A stretch of DNA of 64,000 nucleotides, taken from positions 62,001 to 126,000 of the forward strand of contig CAZSBB010000001.1 in NCBI GenBank assembly GCA_964605235.1, in the 5' to 3' direction. Position 1 is the stretch's first letter; each line of letters starts with the position of its first letter. Of this stretch, positions 8,844-17,955 are shown in pieces. Under the pieces are notes generated by a model. That model made no database searches. It was given only the letters and a program-made list of their open reading frames with translations, and was not told the DNA's origin. The position numbers and the translations under genes were made by a program. The stretch is from CAZSBB01 sp964605235 (lineage in GTDB: Bacteria > Planctomycetota > Phycisphaerae > Phycisphaerales > Phycisphaeraceae).

Positions 8844-9887
8844 ATGTCGCCAACCCTCACGTTGCCGCAGTTGTTCGCCCAGGACCGCTTTGCCGCCCGG
8901 CTGCAGGCCGAGGGTCAGACATTGGTGCGCGACCGGCTACGAACGATGCAACTGAACCTGGGCAAATTGTGCAATCAGGCGTGTCATCACTGCCACGTGG
9001 AAGCCGGCCCGCAACGACAGGAGGTCATGACCTGGGCCGTCATGCAGCGCGTGCTGGCGTGGATCGATCGCCATCAGGCGGCGGCGGGGCTGGAAGTCGT
9101 GGACCTGACCGGCGGGGCGCCGGAGCTGAATCCGCATTTTCGGCAACTGGTGGTCGCCCTGCGGCAGCGCGGGTTGCAGGTGCTCGACCGCTGCAACCTG
9201 ACCATCCTGCTCGAACCCGATCAGGACGACCTGGGCGCGTTCCTGGCGGAGCAGGCGGTGGGCATTGTCGCTTCGCTGCCCTGCTATCTGGAGGAGAACG
9301 TCGACGCCCAGCGCGGCGCCGGCGTGTTTGCGGATTCGATCCTCGCGCTGCAGCAGCTCAACGCCCTGGGCTACGGCGCCGACGACGGGAAGCTGACGCT
9401 GGACCTGGTGTACAACCCGGTGGGCTATGGTTTGCCGCCGGCGCAAGGGGCGTTGGAAGCCGCGTACAAGGAGCAATTGGCGCAGCGGTTTGGCATCCGG
9501 TTCAATCGGCTCTTCGCGCTGGCGAACATGCCCATCCGGCGGTTCGCCCACGCCCTGGAGCGCGACGGCAAAGTGGGGATGTACCAGCAAAAGCTGGAGA
9601 CGGCGCATCGCCCCGGGAATGTCGCAAGCGTGATGTGCCGAGCGCTGGTGAGCGTGGGCTGGCAGGGCAGCGTGTACGACTGCGATTTCAATCAGATGAT
9701 GCAGATGCCGGTGGAGCCGACGACGTTTGGTTTGGGCGCGGAGGAAGCGTTGGTGGAGCGGGACAGCCGGAAGCTGTGGGAGTATGAGCTGGCGGAATTG
9801 TGCGGGCGGGCGATCCGCACCGGGTCGCATTGCTTTGGCTGCACCGCCGGCGAGGGGTCCAGTTGCACCGGGGCGCTGCAGGCGTGA
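8844..9887 (+). CDS. arsS: radical SAM enzyme ArsS-like (DUF3641 C-terminus)
   Basis: A 347-residue protein. The radical SAM cluster motif is CNQACHHCHVEAGP (CX3CX2C) at about residues 43-50, followed by VVDLTGGAPELNPHF (GGE-like motif as GGAP). The C-terminal DUF3641 region carries cysteines in YDCDFNQM and HCFGCTAGEGSSC that could bind auxiliary Fe-S clusters. This combination is the ArsS family, which puts a 5'-deoxyadenosyl moiety on methylated arsenic in arsenosugar synthesis. No arsM, arsR or other arsenic gene is in the window, and planctomycete members may act on another substrate. ATG at 8844 chosen over the upstream one because the conserved N-terminus begins there. Confidence 0.9.
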   Translation: MSPTLTLPQLFAQDRFAARLQAEGQTLVRDRLRTMQLNLGKLCNQACHHCHVEAGPQRQEVMTWAVMQRVLAWIDRHQAAAGLEVVDLTGGAPELNPHFRQLVVALRQRGLQVLDRCNLTILLEPDQDDLGAFLAEQAVGIVASLPCYLEENVDAQRGAGVFADSILALQQLNALGYGADDGKLTLDLVYNPVGYGLPPAQGALEAAYKEQLAQRFGIRFNRLFALANMPIRRFAHALERDGKVGMYQQKLETAHRPGNVASVMCRALVSVGWQGSVYDCDFNQMMQMPVEPTTFGLGAEEALVERDSRKLWEYELAELCGRAIRTGSHCFGCTAGEGSSCTGALQA

Positions 9888-9917
9888 ACGGGTTTGTTCG
9901 CGGATGAAACGGCGCAG

Positions 9918-11816
9918 CTAGGCGGCGTGGCCGGCGGTGGTCAGATGCGCCTGCAACGCCTGTCCCAGTTGGCCCAGCGTGATGGGTTTGGTGTAGTAGC
10001 CATCACAGCCGGCGTCGAGGCAGCGCTGGCGCGTCTCGGGAATGGCGTCCGCAGTGAGCGCCAGCACCGGCTGGTGGTAACCGAGCTTGCGCAGCTGCCG
10101 GGCGGCGGTGTAGCCATCAATTTCAGGCATCTGCATGTCCAGCAGGATCAGCTCCGGCGGATCGTTGGACTGCACGCGCTGGTATGCCACGGCAGCGCCG
10201 TCCACCGCTTCCGCTTCATACTTGAGCCGCTGCAGCAGATGCACCAGCAGCTTGCGGTTCATGGCGTCGTCATCGACCACCAGCACCCGCGTCGGCGCGG
10301 CGGCGGGAACCGGCAGCGCTGGCGTCTGGGCTTCCATCTGCGTCACGCGCGGGGCGGCGCACTGGGCGCTGGTCAACGGCAACTCCACGATGAAGGTGGT
10401 GCCTTGTCGTGGGGTGCTGCGGACGGTGATCTGCCCACCTAAGCTCAGGATGATCTGCCGGGTGATGGGCAGCCCCAGCCCCAGGCCCGGGAAATGCCGG
10501 CGCATGGAATCATCCGCCTGGGCAAAGGGTTCCCAGAGCTGTTCCTGCTGGGCGGCGGTCATGCCCATGCCGGTGTCGCGCACCTCCAGCCGCAGCAGTT
10601 GTGAGGAAGGGGCGACGCCCGCCCACAGAGTCACTTCGCCACCGGCAGTGAACTTGACCGCATTGTCCAGCAGTTTGACCAGCGCCTGCCGCAGCCGCAG
10701 GGGATCACTGGTGAGGGTCGGGGGAATGCCCGCTTCCGCCAGCCGCATGGTCAAGCGCAAGCCCTTGGCGCGCGCGGGGTCCGCAGTGGCGTCCATCACC
10801 GAACACAGCAACTGCGGCAGGTTCACTTCTTCCAGATTGATCCGGGCGGTGCGGGCGTCGAACTCCGACATCAGCAGCACATCGTTGACCAGTTCCAGCA
10901 GATGCTGCCCGCTGCGGCGAATGTCCGCCAGCGCCGAGGATATCTGCGCCGGATCATCGCGCTGGGGATTGATGGTGTCCCCGTAGCCGAGGATGGCGCC
11001 CAGCGGGGTGCGCAGCTCGTGGCTCATGTTCGCCAGAAACTGGCGTTTGGCGGCCAGGGCGGCTTCCACCTGCTGCGTCTGCTGTTTCAGTTTGCGATGG
11101 GCGGCACGCACTTCCAGCAAGCGGTGGCGCAGATCGCGCGTCATGGGTTCAAAAATCAACAACGCTTCGCCGGCGAGCGCCAGCAGCACCAGCACCGTCA
11201 GGGCTATTTCCAGCCCCTGCAGCGAGCGCACTTTGCGGGCCGCCAGTTCCTCATACAGCTTGACGATCTGGTCCATCTGCACCAGAAAATCCTGCTCGTG
11301 CGCCAGCGCCCGCGCGGCGGCGGCGGCGTGCTCCGCCGGGGTGGTCGCCTGCAGCGCGGCATGCGCGGCGGCGACCAGTTCCTGGTGATCACGGTCCAGC
11401 CGATGGTAGCCCTCGGTGATCGCCGGCACGATCAGATGGGGAATGCCGCGGGCGTCGTCGCCATCGCGCAGCGCCTGATGCGCCGCTACAAACTGCTCCA
11501 CCGCTTGAGTTAACTCGATGCGCAGCGCGGGCGCGTCCGCCGGCGCCGGGCTGGCCGCCAGCCGGAGGATGAGCTGCGTCAACCGCTGGCTGAGCATGCG
11601 TTGACGCCCGGAGATATTCACCACATGGCTGTCATGGCGGGCCGCCACCAGCGCGTACTGCACCAGCGCCTGGCTGATGAGCGTCAAACCCGCCACCAGC
11701 GCCAGCGCCAGCACATAGCGCCGGCGGACCATGCGGGTGAGCGTCAGCGGCCCACCACTGGGCGCCAGGGCCGATGGGTTGCTGACTGGTGTTGAGCAGG
11801 TTTCAACCCGCGCCAT
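9918..11816 (-). CDS. PilJ-type hybrid sensor histidine kinase/response regulator
   Basis: A 632-residue protein. The order is TM1 (about residues 33-58), a periplasmic PilJ/NarX-like sensor domain marked by SGRQRMLSQRLTQLILR, TM2 (about 206-222), coiled coil, HisKA with the phosphorylated His in FLANMSHELRTPLG (about residue 266), HATPase_c with LLDNAVKFT, DTGMGM and GLGLGLPI, then a receiver domain with VVDDDAMNRKL, the phospho-accepting Asp in ILLDMQMPEIDG and TADAI, KPI. It is an orphan hybrid kinase. The output and ligand are unknown; PilJ domains can bind nitrate or act with pili. Start at 11816 has an AAAGGCGG site; an ATG 24 bases upstream is also possible. Confidence 0.93.
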   Translation of the reverse strand: MARVETCSTPVSNPSALAPSGGPLTLTRMVRRRYVLALALVAGLTLISQALVQYALVAARHDSHVVNISGRQRMLSQRLTQLILRLAASPAPADAPALRIELTQAVEQFVAAHQALRDGDDARGIPHLIVPAITEGYHRLDRDHQELVAAAHAALQATTPAEHAAAAARALAHEQDFLVQMDQIVKLYEELAARKVRSLQGLEIALTVLVLLALAGEALLIFEPMTRDLRHRLLEVRAAHRKLKQQTQQVEAALAAKRQFLANMSHELRTPLGAILGYGDTINPQRDDPAQISSALADIRRSGQHLLELVNDVLLMSEFDARTARINLEEVNLPQLLCSVMDATADPARAKGLRLTMRLAEAGIPPTLTSDPLRLRQALVKLLDNAVKFTAGGEVTLWAGVAPSSQLLRLEVRDTGMGMTAAQQEQLWEPFAQADDSMRRHFPGLGLGLPITRQIILSLGGQITVRSTPRQGTTFIVELPLTSAQCAAPRVTQMEAQTPALPVPAAAPTRVLVVDDDAMNRKLLVHLLQRLKYEAEAVDGAAVAYQRVQSNDPPELILLDMQMPEIDGYTAARQLRKLGYHQPVLALTADAIPETRQRCLDAGCDGYYTKPITLGQLGQALQAHLTTAGHAA

Positions 11817-11872
11817 AAATCCGCCTTTGCACAACTTCATTCAAGGTCGGCAGGCGCCCATCCCTGGGCCGA

Positions 11873-12661
11873 TCAACGATCCCGGTACAACGCGAACACG
11901 CACACCGTGGCGAACCGCCGCAGCGCGGGAATCTTCAGCAAGAGGTAATCCAGCCGATGCAGCCCCGCCACCAGCGGCCAGCAATTGGGGAACGCCGGCC
12001 AGACGCGGCTGGTCATCTGGAAATGCCGCATCACGCAGCGATCAAACGGCTGGGCGAACGCGGCGATGTCGGCGTCGTTGAGCGGCTGCTCGTCCTCGGT
12101 GGGCGGGAAAAACGAATACGGCACGCACTGCCGCAGCCGATGCAGCAGGTGCGAATTGATCACCGGCTCGGCGAACACCGCGCTCCCGCCGGGCCGCAGC
12201 CGGTCGTACACCTGCTGCGCCATCCCTTCCAGCGGGATATGGTGCAGCGCGGCATAGCCGATCACATGGTCGAACTGCTGGCCGGGAAACGCCTGCGTGA
12301 AATCGCCGGTCACCTGCAACTGCACGCGCTGGTCCACGCCGTTGACCTGGGCACGGCGGCGCACCATGGCGATCGACTGGGCGCTGATGTCGTACGCATG
12401 CACATTGGCGCCGTTGTAGGCGCAGATGCTCGCGTCAATGCCGTTGCCGCAGGCGATTTCCAGCGTGTCCTTGCCCGCCAGCGGCGCCAGCAGGTGGTAG
12501 TAGTACTCGCGGGGATAAACGGTATGGGCGGAAGGATGGGCGTAGCGCTCCTGATCGAAAGCGTCGAGCGGAGCAATGCCGCGCGCTGCTTCCTGGGCGT
12601 AATGCTCTTCAAAATGCGCGACCTCGCGCGCCAGCCGTTCCGCGACCTGCACCTGCGTCAT
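11873..12661 (-). CDS. class I SAM-dependent methyltransferase
   Basis: A 262-residue protein with the SAM-binding glycine motif TLEIACGNGIDASIC (about residues 67-80), VHAYDIS as the acidic loop after strand 2, VIGYAALHHIPLEG and the R-P-G-G turn at DRLRPGGSAVFAEP. The substrate is not predictable. ATG at 12661. It lies behind the hybrid kinase gene on the same strand (11816 to 11873) and may share its transcript. Confidence 0.9.
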   Translation of the reverse strand: MTQVQVAERLAREVAHFEEHYAQEAARGIAPLDAFDQERYAHPSAHTVYPREYYYHLLAPLAGKDTLEIACGNGIDASICAYNGANVHAYDISAQSIAMVRRRAQVNGVDQRVQLQVTGDFTQAFPGQQFDHVIGYAALHHIPLEGMAQQVYDRLRPGGSAVFAEPVINSHLLHRLRQCVPYSFFPPTEDEQPLNDADIAAFAQPFDRCVMRHFQMTSRVWPAFPNCWPLVAGLHRLDYLLLKIPALRRFATVCVFALYRDR

Positions 12662-12749
12662 GCCACTGCTCCCTGCGCGCGACGCCGGCGCGGCATCTGC
12701 GCTCCTTGTTGGGTCTGTATCGGCTGATCGGGCTTGGCAATTGAGTCAA

Positions 12750-12763
12750 TGAACGGGCGTTCA
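12750..12763. promoter_or_regulatory. TetR-like palindromic operator
   Basis: TGAACGGGCGTTCA is a perfect inverted repeat with 6-base arms and a GG centre, in the 214-base divergent gap between the methyltransferase gene and the M16 protease gene. The TGAACG-N2-CGTTCA form is typical of TetR/AcrR-family sites. No TetR gene is in this window, so the regulator is unidentified. Confidence 0.45.
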
Positions 12764-12875
12764 CTTCCTATCGGACGCAACCGCGTCTGCCGGCGGTTAT
12801 CATGCCCCCGCCCTGACCCGCCGGAGGGTGAAACCTCCTGTCGGCGGCCGGGGTAAGACCTCGGGAGGACCCTCC

Positions 12876-15728
12876 ATGACGCCAATTCGCGCCGGGAATC
12901 GCTGGACCGCGGTCGCCGTGCTGACCTTCACCTTCACCCTCTTGCCGACCGCTGGCAGCGTCCGGGCCCAGACCCCCGCCGCCAGCGCCGGCGCGGAGAT
13001 CAAAGTGCTTCAGGAACGACCCGACCGACTGCTGGCGGTGCTGCCCAATCGCATGATTGTCGCCGTGCAGGAGCTGCGCACCGCGCCCGTGGTTTCCGCC
13101 CAGGTGTGGGTGAAGACCGGTTCCATCTACGAACAGGAATTCGTCGGCGCCGGGCTGAGCCATTTCCTGGAACACCTGCTCGCCGGCGGGTCCACCACCA
13201 CCCGCAGCGAGGATGAAACCAACGCCATCCTCGGCCGGATCGGCGCCAAGACCAATGCCGCCACCGGGCTGGACAATGTCCACTACTACATCGACACCAC
13301 CGCCGACCATGCCGACACCGCTATCGACCTGCTCTCCGACTGGATGCGCAACAGCGTCATCTCCGACGCCGAGTACCAGCGCGAGCGTCAGGTCATTCAG
13401 CGCGAATTCGAGCACGGCCTGGGCAGCCCCGGCCGGGTGTTCTGGAAGCTCACCCAGCAGGCGCGCTATCGCGCCCACCCCGCCCGGCATCCGACCATCG
13501 GCTATCTCCAGCAATTCCTGAGCATCAGCCGCGATCAGATTTATGACTTCTACCGCCGCATGTACGTGCCCAACAACATGCTGTTCGTGGTGGTGGGCGA
13601 TGTGGACAAGCATGCGGTGCTGCAGCGCATCGCCCGGGCGTGGAGCACCGACACCACCGGCAGCCTGCCGCGCCTGAGCTTTCCGGTGGAACCTGAACTC
13701 ACCGAGCCGCGCCAGTACACCGGCGTCGCCGCCATCACCGCGCCCAAGCTCCGCCTCGCCTGGCCAGGCACGCAACTGGCGGAGCGCGGGGATTACGAGC
13801 TGGACCTGCTGGCGTCGATCCTCGGCGGCGGCGAAACCAGTCGCCTGGTGCGCGTCATCCGCGATGAGCTGCAACTGGTCAACAACATCAGCGCCTACAA
13901 CGCCAGCTTCTCCTGGGGCAAAGGTTTCTTCGGCATTGACGCCGACGTGCGCGTGCCCGCAGGCGAAACCCCTCAGCAAGCCATCGGCCGAGTGCAGGAA
14001 GCCATCCTGCTGGAAGTCGCCAAGCTGCGCAGCGAAGGCGTCACCGCTGCCGAACTCGCCCGCGCCAAGCGTCAGGTGCTCGCCGGGGTGATGTATGAAG
14101 GTCAGACCGCCAACGCCCTGGCGAGTCGGCTCGCCAGCGACATCCTGGGCATGGGCGATGCCGACTATCTCCAGCGCTACGCCCGGGCGGTGCAGGAACT
14201 GCATCCCGATGCCCTGCAATTCACCGCCGCCCGTTTTCTGGAAGCGAACAAGCTCATCAGCGTCACCCTGCTGCCGCTCCCGCCGGGCGAACGCATGGGC
14301 GAGATGGAGCGCCCCGCCGAGCCGACGGCAACTGACGACCTGGCGCGCACCCCGGTGCTGCTGGACAACGCCCTGGTGATCGACCGCCTGAGCGCCAAGG
14401 TGCTCGAACCCGTCGGCGACGACCGGGCGGGCGCGGTGCTCGGCCCCGTCGAACGCTTCACGCTGTCCAACGGCCTGCGGCTGCTGGTGCAACGCAGCAC
14501 GCTCACGCCCACCGCGTCCATTCAGCTTTATCAATTAGGCGGTCTGCTGGCGGACGAACCGGGACGCGAAGGCCTCGCCAACGCCGTCAGCGCCATGCTG
14601 ACCAAAGGCACCGCGACCCGCAGCGCCCAGGACATCGCCCTGCAGACCGAAGACCTGGGCGCCAGCCTGGACTTCGCCTGCGGCAACAACACCAGCTACG
14701 CCCGCGCGGTGTGTCTGCGCGACGACGTGCCGGCCGTGCTGAACCTGCTGGCGGACTGCCTGCTGCACAGCAGTTTCCCCGCCAGCGAATGGGCGTTGCT
14801 CCAGCCCCGGCTGATGGCGGCAATCGACCGCAGCCAGGAAAGCTGGGGCGGCGAACTCAACGCGCGGTTCCGGGCCGCCTACTTTGGGGCAGCGCATCCC
14901 TGGTCGCAGATGACTCTGGGCCGCCGCGAAGTCATCGCCAGCCTCACCCCCGCCGACCTGGCGCAGTTTCATCAGCAGCGGCTGAGCGCCAAGGATGCGG
15001 TGCTGGCGGTGTTTGGCGATGTCGATCCGCAGGCGATCAAGCAGGCCGCCGAGGAATTGTTCGCTGCCCTGCCGCGCGAAGCGCAGGTTCCCTTCACGGC
15101 ACAGCAGCCGGAGCTGCCCGTCGCCGGGGTGCAGCAGTTCCACACCGACAAATCGCTGGCGGCGGTGCAGATCGGCCTGGGGCCGGGCGTCGACCGCACT
15201 GACCCGGACTACCCCACCCTCAGCGTGCTGTGCAACCTCATCAGCAGTTTCCCCTCCGGCTGGTTGGAAGCGGAGCTGCGCGGCAAAGGGCCGGGGCTGG
15301 CGTATGCCGTGTGGGCGTACCAGGCGACCGGCATGATCCCCGGCTACATCGCCGTCGGCTTCAACACCCAACCCGACAGCGTGGAGGAAGCCACCCGTCG
15401 GGCGTGGTCGGTCGTCGAACGCGCCAAGACCGCCAGCGATATTGATGACGCCACCCTCGCCCGCGCGAAAGCCGCCGTGCTGGTCGGTGAGTTCCTCGAC
15501 AAGCAATCCAACAGCCAGCGCGCCGCCGAAGCCGCGCTCGGTGAGCTATATGGCCTGCCCGCCGACGACGCGCAGCGGTTCTTTGCCGCGGTGCGCAAGC
15601 TGACGGTTGAAGAGCTGCGCGCCGCTGCGGAACGCCATCTGCAAAATGCGGTCACGGTAGTGATTTCCCCGGCGGTGGCGGCTCCCACCGAAACGCCAGC
15701 GCCGGCAGCAGTCGGCGCGGGGTCGTAA
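12876..15728 (+). CDS. M16 (pitrilysin/insulinase) family metallopeptidase, secreted
   Basis: A 950-residue protein, the full two-unit size. The signal peptide ends around SVRAQ (about residues 25-32). The first half carries the zinc motif HFLEH (residues 96-100) with the downstream glutamate region ERQVIQREFEHGLG. The second half (from about residue 530) is the inactive M16 repeat, beginning ERFTLSNGLRLLVQRSTLTP. Members degrade periplasmic peptides as a clam-shell. TCGGGAGGAC lies 6-15 bases before ATG 12876, so I take that start and not the in-frame codons upstream. Confidence 0.96.
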   Translation: MTPIRAGNRWTAVAVLTFTFTLLPTAGSVRAQTPAASAGAEIKVLQERPDRLLAVLPNRMIVAVQELRTAPVVSAQVWVKTGSIYEQEFVGAGLSHFLEHLLAGGSTTTRSEDETNAILGRIGAKTNAATGLDNVHYYIDTTADHADTAIDLLSDWMRNSVISDAEYQRERQVIQREFEHGLGSPGRVFWKLTQQARYRAHPARHPTIGYLQQFLSISRDQIYDFYRRMYVPNNMLFVVVGDVDKHAVLQRIARAWSTDTTGSLPRLSFPVEPELTEPRQYTGVAAITAPKLRLAWPGTQLAERGDYELDLLASILGGGETSRLVRVIRDELQLVNNISAYNASFSWGKGFFGIDADVRVPAGETPQQAIGRVQEAILLEVAKLRSEGVTAAELARAKRQVLAGVMYEGQTANALASRLASDILGMGDADYLQRYARAVQELHPDALQFTAARFLEANKLISVTLLPLPPGERMGEMERPAEPTATDDLARTPVLLDNALVIDRLSAKVLEPVGDDRAGAVLGPVERFTLSNGLRLLVQRSTLTPTASIQLYQLGGLLADEPGREGLANAVSAMLTKGTATRSAQDIALQTEDLGASLDFACGNNTSYARAVCLRDDVPAVLNLLADCLLHSSFPASEWALLQPRLMAAIDRSQESWGGELNARFRAAYFGAAHPWSQMTLGRREVIASLTPADLAQFHQQRLSAKDAVLAVFGDVDPQAIKQAAEELFAALPREAQVPFTAQQPELPVAGVQQFHTDKSLAAVQIGLGPGVDRTDPDYPTLSVLCNLISSFPSGWLEAELRGKGPGLAYAVWAYQATGMIPGYIAVGFNTQPDSVEEATRRAWSVVERAKTASDIDDATLARAKAAVLVGEFLDKQSNSQRAAEAALGELYGLPADDAQRFFAAVRKLTVEELRAAAERHLQNAVTVVISPAVAAPTETPAPAAVGAGS

Positions 15729-15735
15729 GCCAACC

Positions 15736-15829
15736 CCGTTAGCCCCGGGCTCTGCCCGGGGACTGGCGCGCGTGCAATCATGCGGTCCAGTGCAACGAAT
15801 CATCCCCGGGCAGAGCCCGGAGCTAACGG
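15736..15829. repeat. inverted repeat family A (CCGTTAGC...GCTAACGG), bidirectional terminator-like
   Basis: A 27-base arm at 15736-15762 (begins CCGTTAGCCCCGGGCTCTGC) pairs with 15803-15829 with one mismatch, around a 40-base loop. It fills the gap between the convergent M16 and heparinase genes. The outer 8 bases are CCGTTAGC/GCTAACGG. The stem is GC-rich but not followed by a T tract, so it may act by blocking read-through or RNase processing and not as a classical terminator. Confidence 0.8.
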
Positions 15830-15851
15830 ATGGACGTTGCCGTCGTGCATG

Positions 15852-17954
15852 TCACTGCCACCAGACTGTCTCCCACGCCTCGGCTTCACGGTCGCTGATC
15901 CGCACGCGCTCGCCCTTGATCTGCAACCCGACGGGCGCGGGGGCAACCGCCAGCAGGTGCGGCCGCAGCACGGTCGCCAGACGCCAGCGCGAACCCGCCA
16001 TCCGCAGCATCAGTTGGCCCATCGCATCGGGATACGGCTGGCCGGGCGCGACGGCGGCGGTGAACTCGCAGGGCGAATCCGTCGCGGCCACCAGTTGCAA
16101 GCCCACGCGCGACGACACCCGCCAGTGGGCGTGGAGCGCCTCCTGCACCCGGCCGCGCTGACGCTGGCGCCACTGGGCGTAGCCGATGCAGTCCGGCAGG
16201 GCGGGCAATCCCAGCGTGTTGGCTGCGTGCTCATCGCCGGCTGGCGTGTCAACGGTCAGCTTGCCATAGGCGTGAAACATCCAGCCGAAGCGCCGCGCGG
16301 TTGATGGCAGCGTCGCGCGACAATCATCGAGCACCAGCAGCAGGTCGCCGCGCAGGAGCAGGCGGCGGCGCAGCTCATACCCTTCGCCCACCAGCACGCC
16401 CTGCGCCCACGGCTCGTCGGCGTCCCCGCCCCAGGTCAGGTCGGCGCGGCCCATTTCGTTCTGCTCGTCGACGCAGAGCATGTTGTGCGCTGCACTGGTG
16501 CGGTAGTAACTCAACTCGGAGCCGCGTTGCCGCAGCGAATAGCCCGGTTCGCCCAGGTCAGGCGCAATGAGTTCGCCCAGCGCGTGCAGCGTGAATTGCA
16601 GCCGATCGGGATGGTCGTGCCCGCTGATGGGCTTGCCGCAGCGAAAGGCGACTTGCAGCCGGCTGGGCGCGGAGCTGCGCAACACCCCGAGCTGCGCCAC
16701 CGGCAGGAGCGTGGCACGGCGCGGCGGATCGGCGGGCGCGGGCAGTTCATCAGGACCAAACGCCAGTGCCGCCCAACCGGGACGCGCAGCCAGGCCGGCG
16801 GCGCGACGCTGGGCGGTCAGCGCGGCGACGACCGGCGCGAAGCGCGCCGCGTCCAGTTGCCCGGCGGCATACTCGTACAGGTGCGCGTAACGGGTCAGGT
16901 TCATATGCCGGGGATTGCCCAGGTCGCCCACCACGGTCAGCCGCCATTGGTCGTCGAGCAGTTGGAGCGGCGCAGCCGCCATGGCGCACAGCCGCTGCTG
17001 CAGCAGGTCATGGTCGGCCGCCGGACGGTGACGCTGGATTTCCCAAAGCCCCAGCAGCGGATACAGCGAGTAAAAGTGATAAAACAGCGTGCCTTCATAC
17101 CAGAACCCGTCGCACCGCCCGGCGGCGTCGGCGGGCACGCCGGCGAGCAGTTGGCTGCGCAGGCCGGTCTGCTGCCCAAACGCCGGGGCGATCCAATCCT
17201 CGCGCTGGTAGAGGCGGCCGGCGGTCGCCAGCGCCAGGGAGACGAAGCACGACATGTTGTGGGTCGGTTGCCGACGCAGGAACTCGACCATGGTGGGCAG
17301 GCGATCCTCGAAGATGTCGCGGCGGATGGCGTCATGGTCGGCGGGGGTGAAGGCGGCGCTGCCGCGGGTCATTTCGTAGATCGCGCCGATTTGCGCCAGG
17401 ATCGCAGCGTCGTACAGATTGCTGAAGTAGTGGGCGGGTCCGCCGGGGTCGGGGCGACGGGGCAACGGCAGGGCGAAATACGCCGCCGCCTGACGCAGAC
17501 CTTGCGCGACCCATGCGGCATAACGCTCCTCACCCGTCAGTTGGTACAGCAATCCCACGCTGCGCAGCAGGCGGTAGGCGCGTTCATGGCTCAGCAGCAC
17601 CCAGGCGCGCCGCTGGGCGTCGTCGCGTTCGCGCTGGTGCGTGCTGGGATCGAGGAAATCCTGCCCCCCCGCCGGCTCAAACACCAGATGCTCGCCGGTC
17701 TGCCGGGAGTAGAAATCGTGGCGCCAACCCGCCGGCTCCATGACCAGCGTCGGAGGCGCCGCGAGCATGGCGTCCGCCTGCGCCCGCAACTGGTCCAGCA
17801 GCTCTCGTGCCCAGGCAAGTTGACCAACCTTGCGGCGAATCTCCCCCACCACCGCCCCGGTGAAAAACAACCCGGGCCAGAAATCCTCCAGCAGCAAACC
17901 GGTGGTGGCGGGCGACAACAAATACGGCTCATGTCGAGCAAACGGGGCAGCCAT
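15852..17954 (-). CDS. heparinase II/III family protein (polysaccharide lyase-like)
   Basis: A 700-residue protein. The N-terminal half is an alpha-toroid (strings RQPTHNMSCFVSLALA and YEGTLFYHFYSLYPL), and from about residue 440 comes a heparinase II/III beta-domain with SGHDHPDRLQFTLHALGE and DLGEPGYS, then a Tyr/His-rich stretch SYYRTSAAHN. The family cleaves uronate-containing polysaccharides such as heparin, alginate or exopolysaccharide by elimination. I see no clear signal peptide at the start (MAAPFARHEPYLLSPA). It lies one base after the HI0933-type gene on the same strand, so they are translated together although no shared pathway is obvious. Confidence 0.87.
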   Translation of the reverse strand: MAAPFARHEPYLLSPATTGLLLEDFWPGLFFTGAVVGEIRRKVGQLAWARELLDQLRAQADAMLAAPPTLVMEPAGWRHDFYSRQTGEHLVFEPAGGQDFLDPSTHQRERDDAQRRAWVLLSHERAYRLLRSVGLLYQLTGEERYAAWVAQGLRQAAAYFALPLPRRPDPGGPAHYFSNLYDAAILAQIGAIYEMTRGSAAFTPADHDAIRRDIFEDRLPTMVEFLRRQPTHNMSCFVSLALATAGRLYQREDWIAPAFGQQTGLRSQLLAGVPADAAGRCDGFWYEGTLFYHFYSLYPLLGLWEIQRHRPAADHDLLQQRLCAMAAAPLQLLDDQWRLTVVGDLGNPRHMNLTRYAHLYEYAAGQLDAARFAPVVAALTAQRRAAGLAARPGWAALAFGPDELPAPADPPRRATLLPVAQLGVLRSSAPSRLQVAFRCGKPISGHDHPDRLQFTLHALGELIAPDLGEPGYSLRQRGSELSYYRTSAAHNMLCVDEQNEMGRADLTWGGDADEPWAQGVLVGEGYELRRRLLLRGDLLLVLDDCRATLPSTARRFGWMFHAYGKLTVDTPAGDEHAANTLGLPALPDCIGYAQWRQRQRGRVQEALHAHWRVSSRVGLQLVAATDSPCEFTAAVAPGQPYPDAMGQLMLRMAGSRWRLATVLRPHLLAVAPAPVGLQIKGERVRISDREAEAWETVWWQ

Positions 17955-17955
17955 G

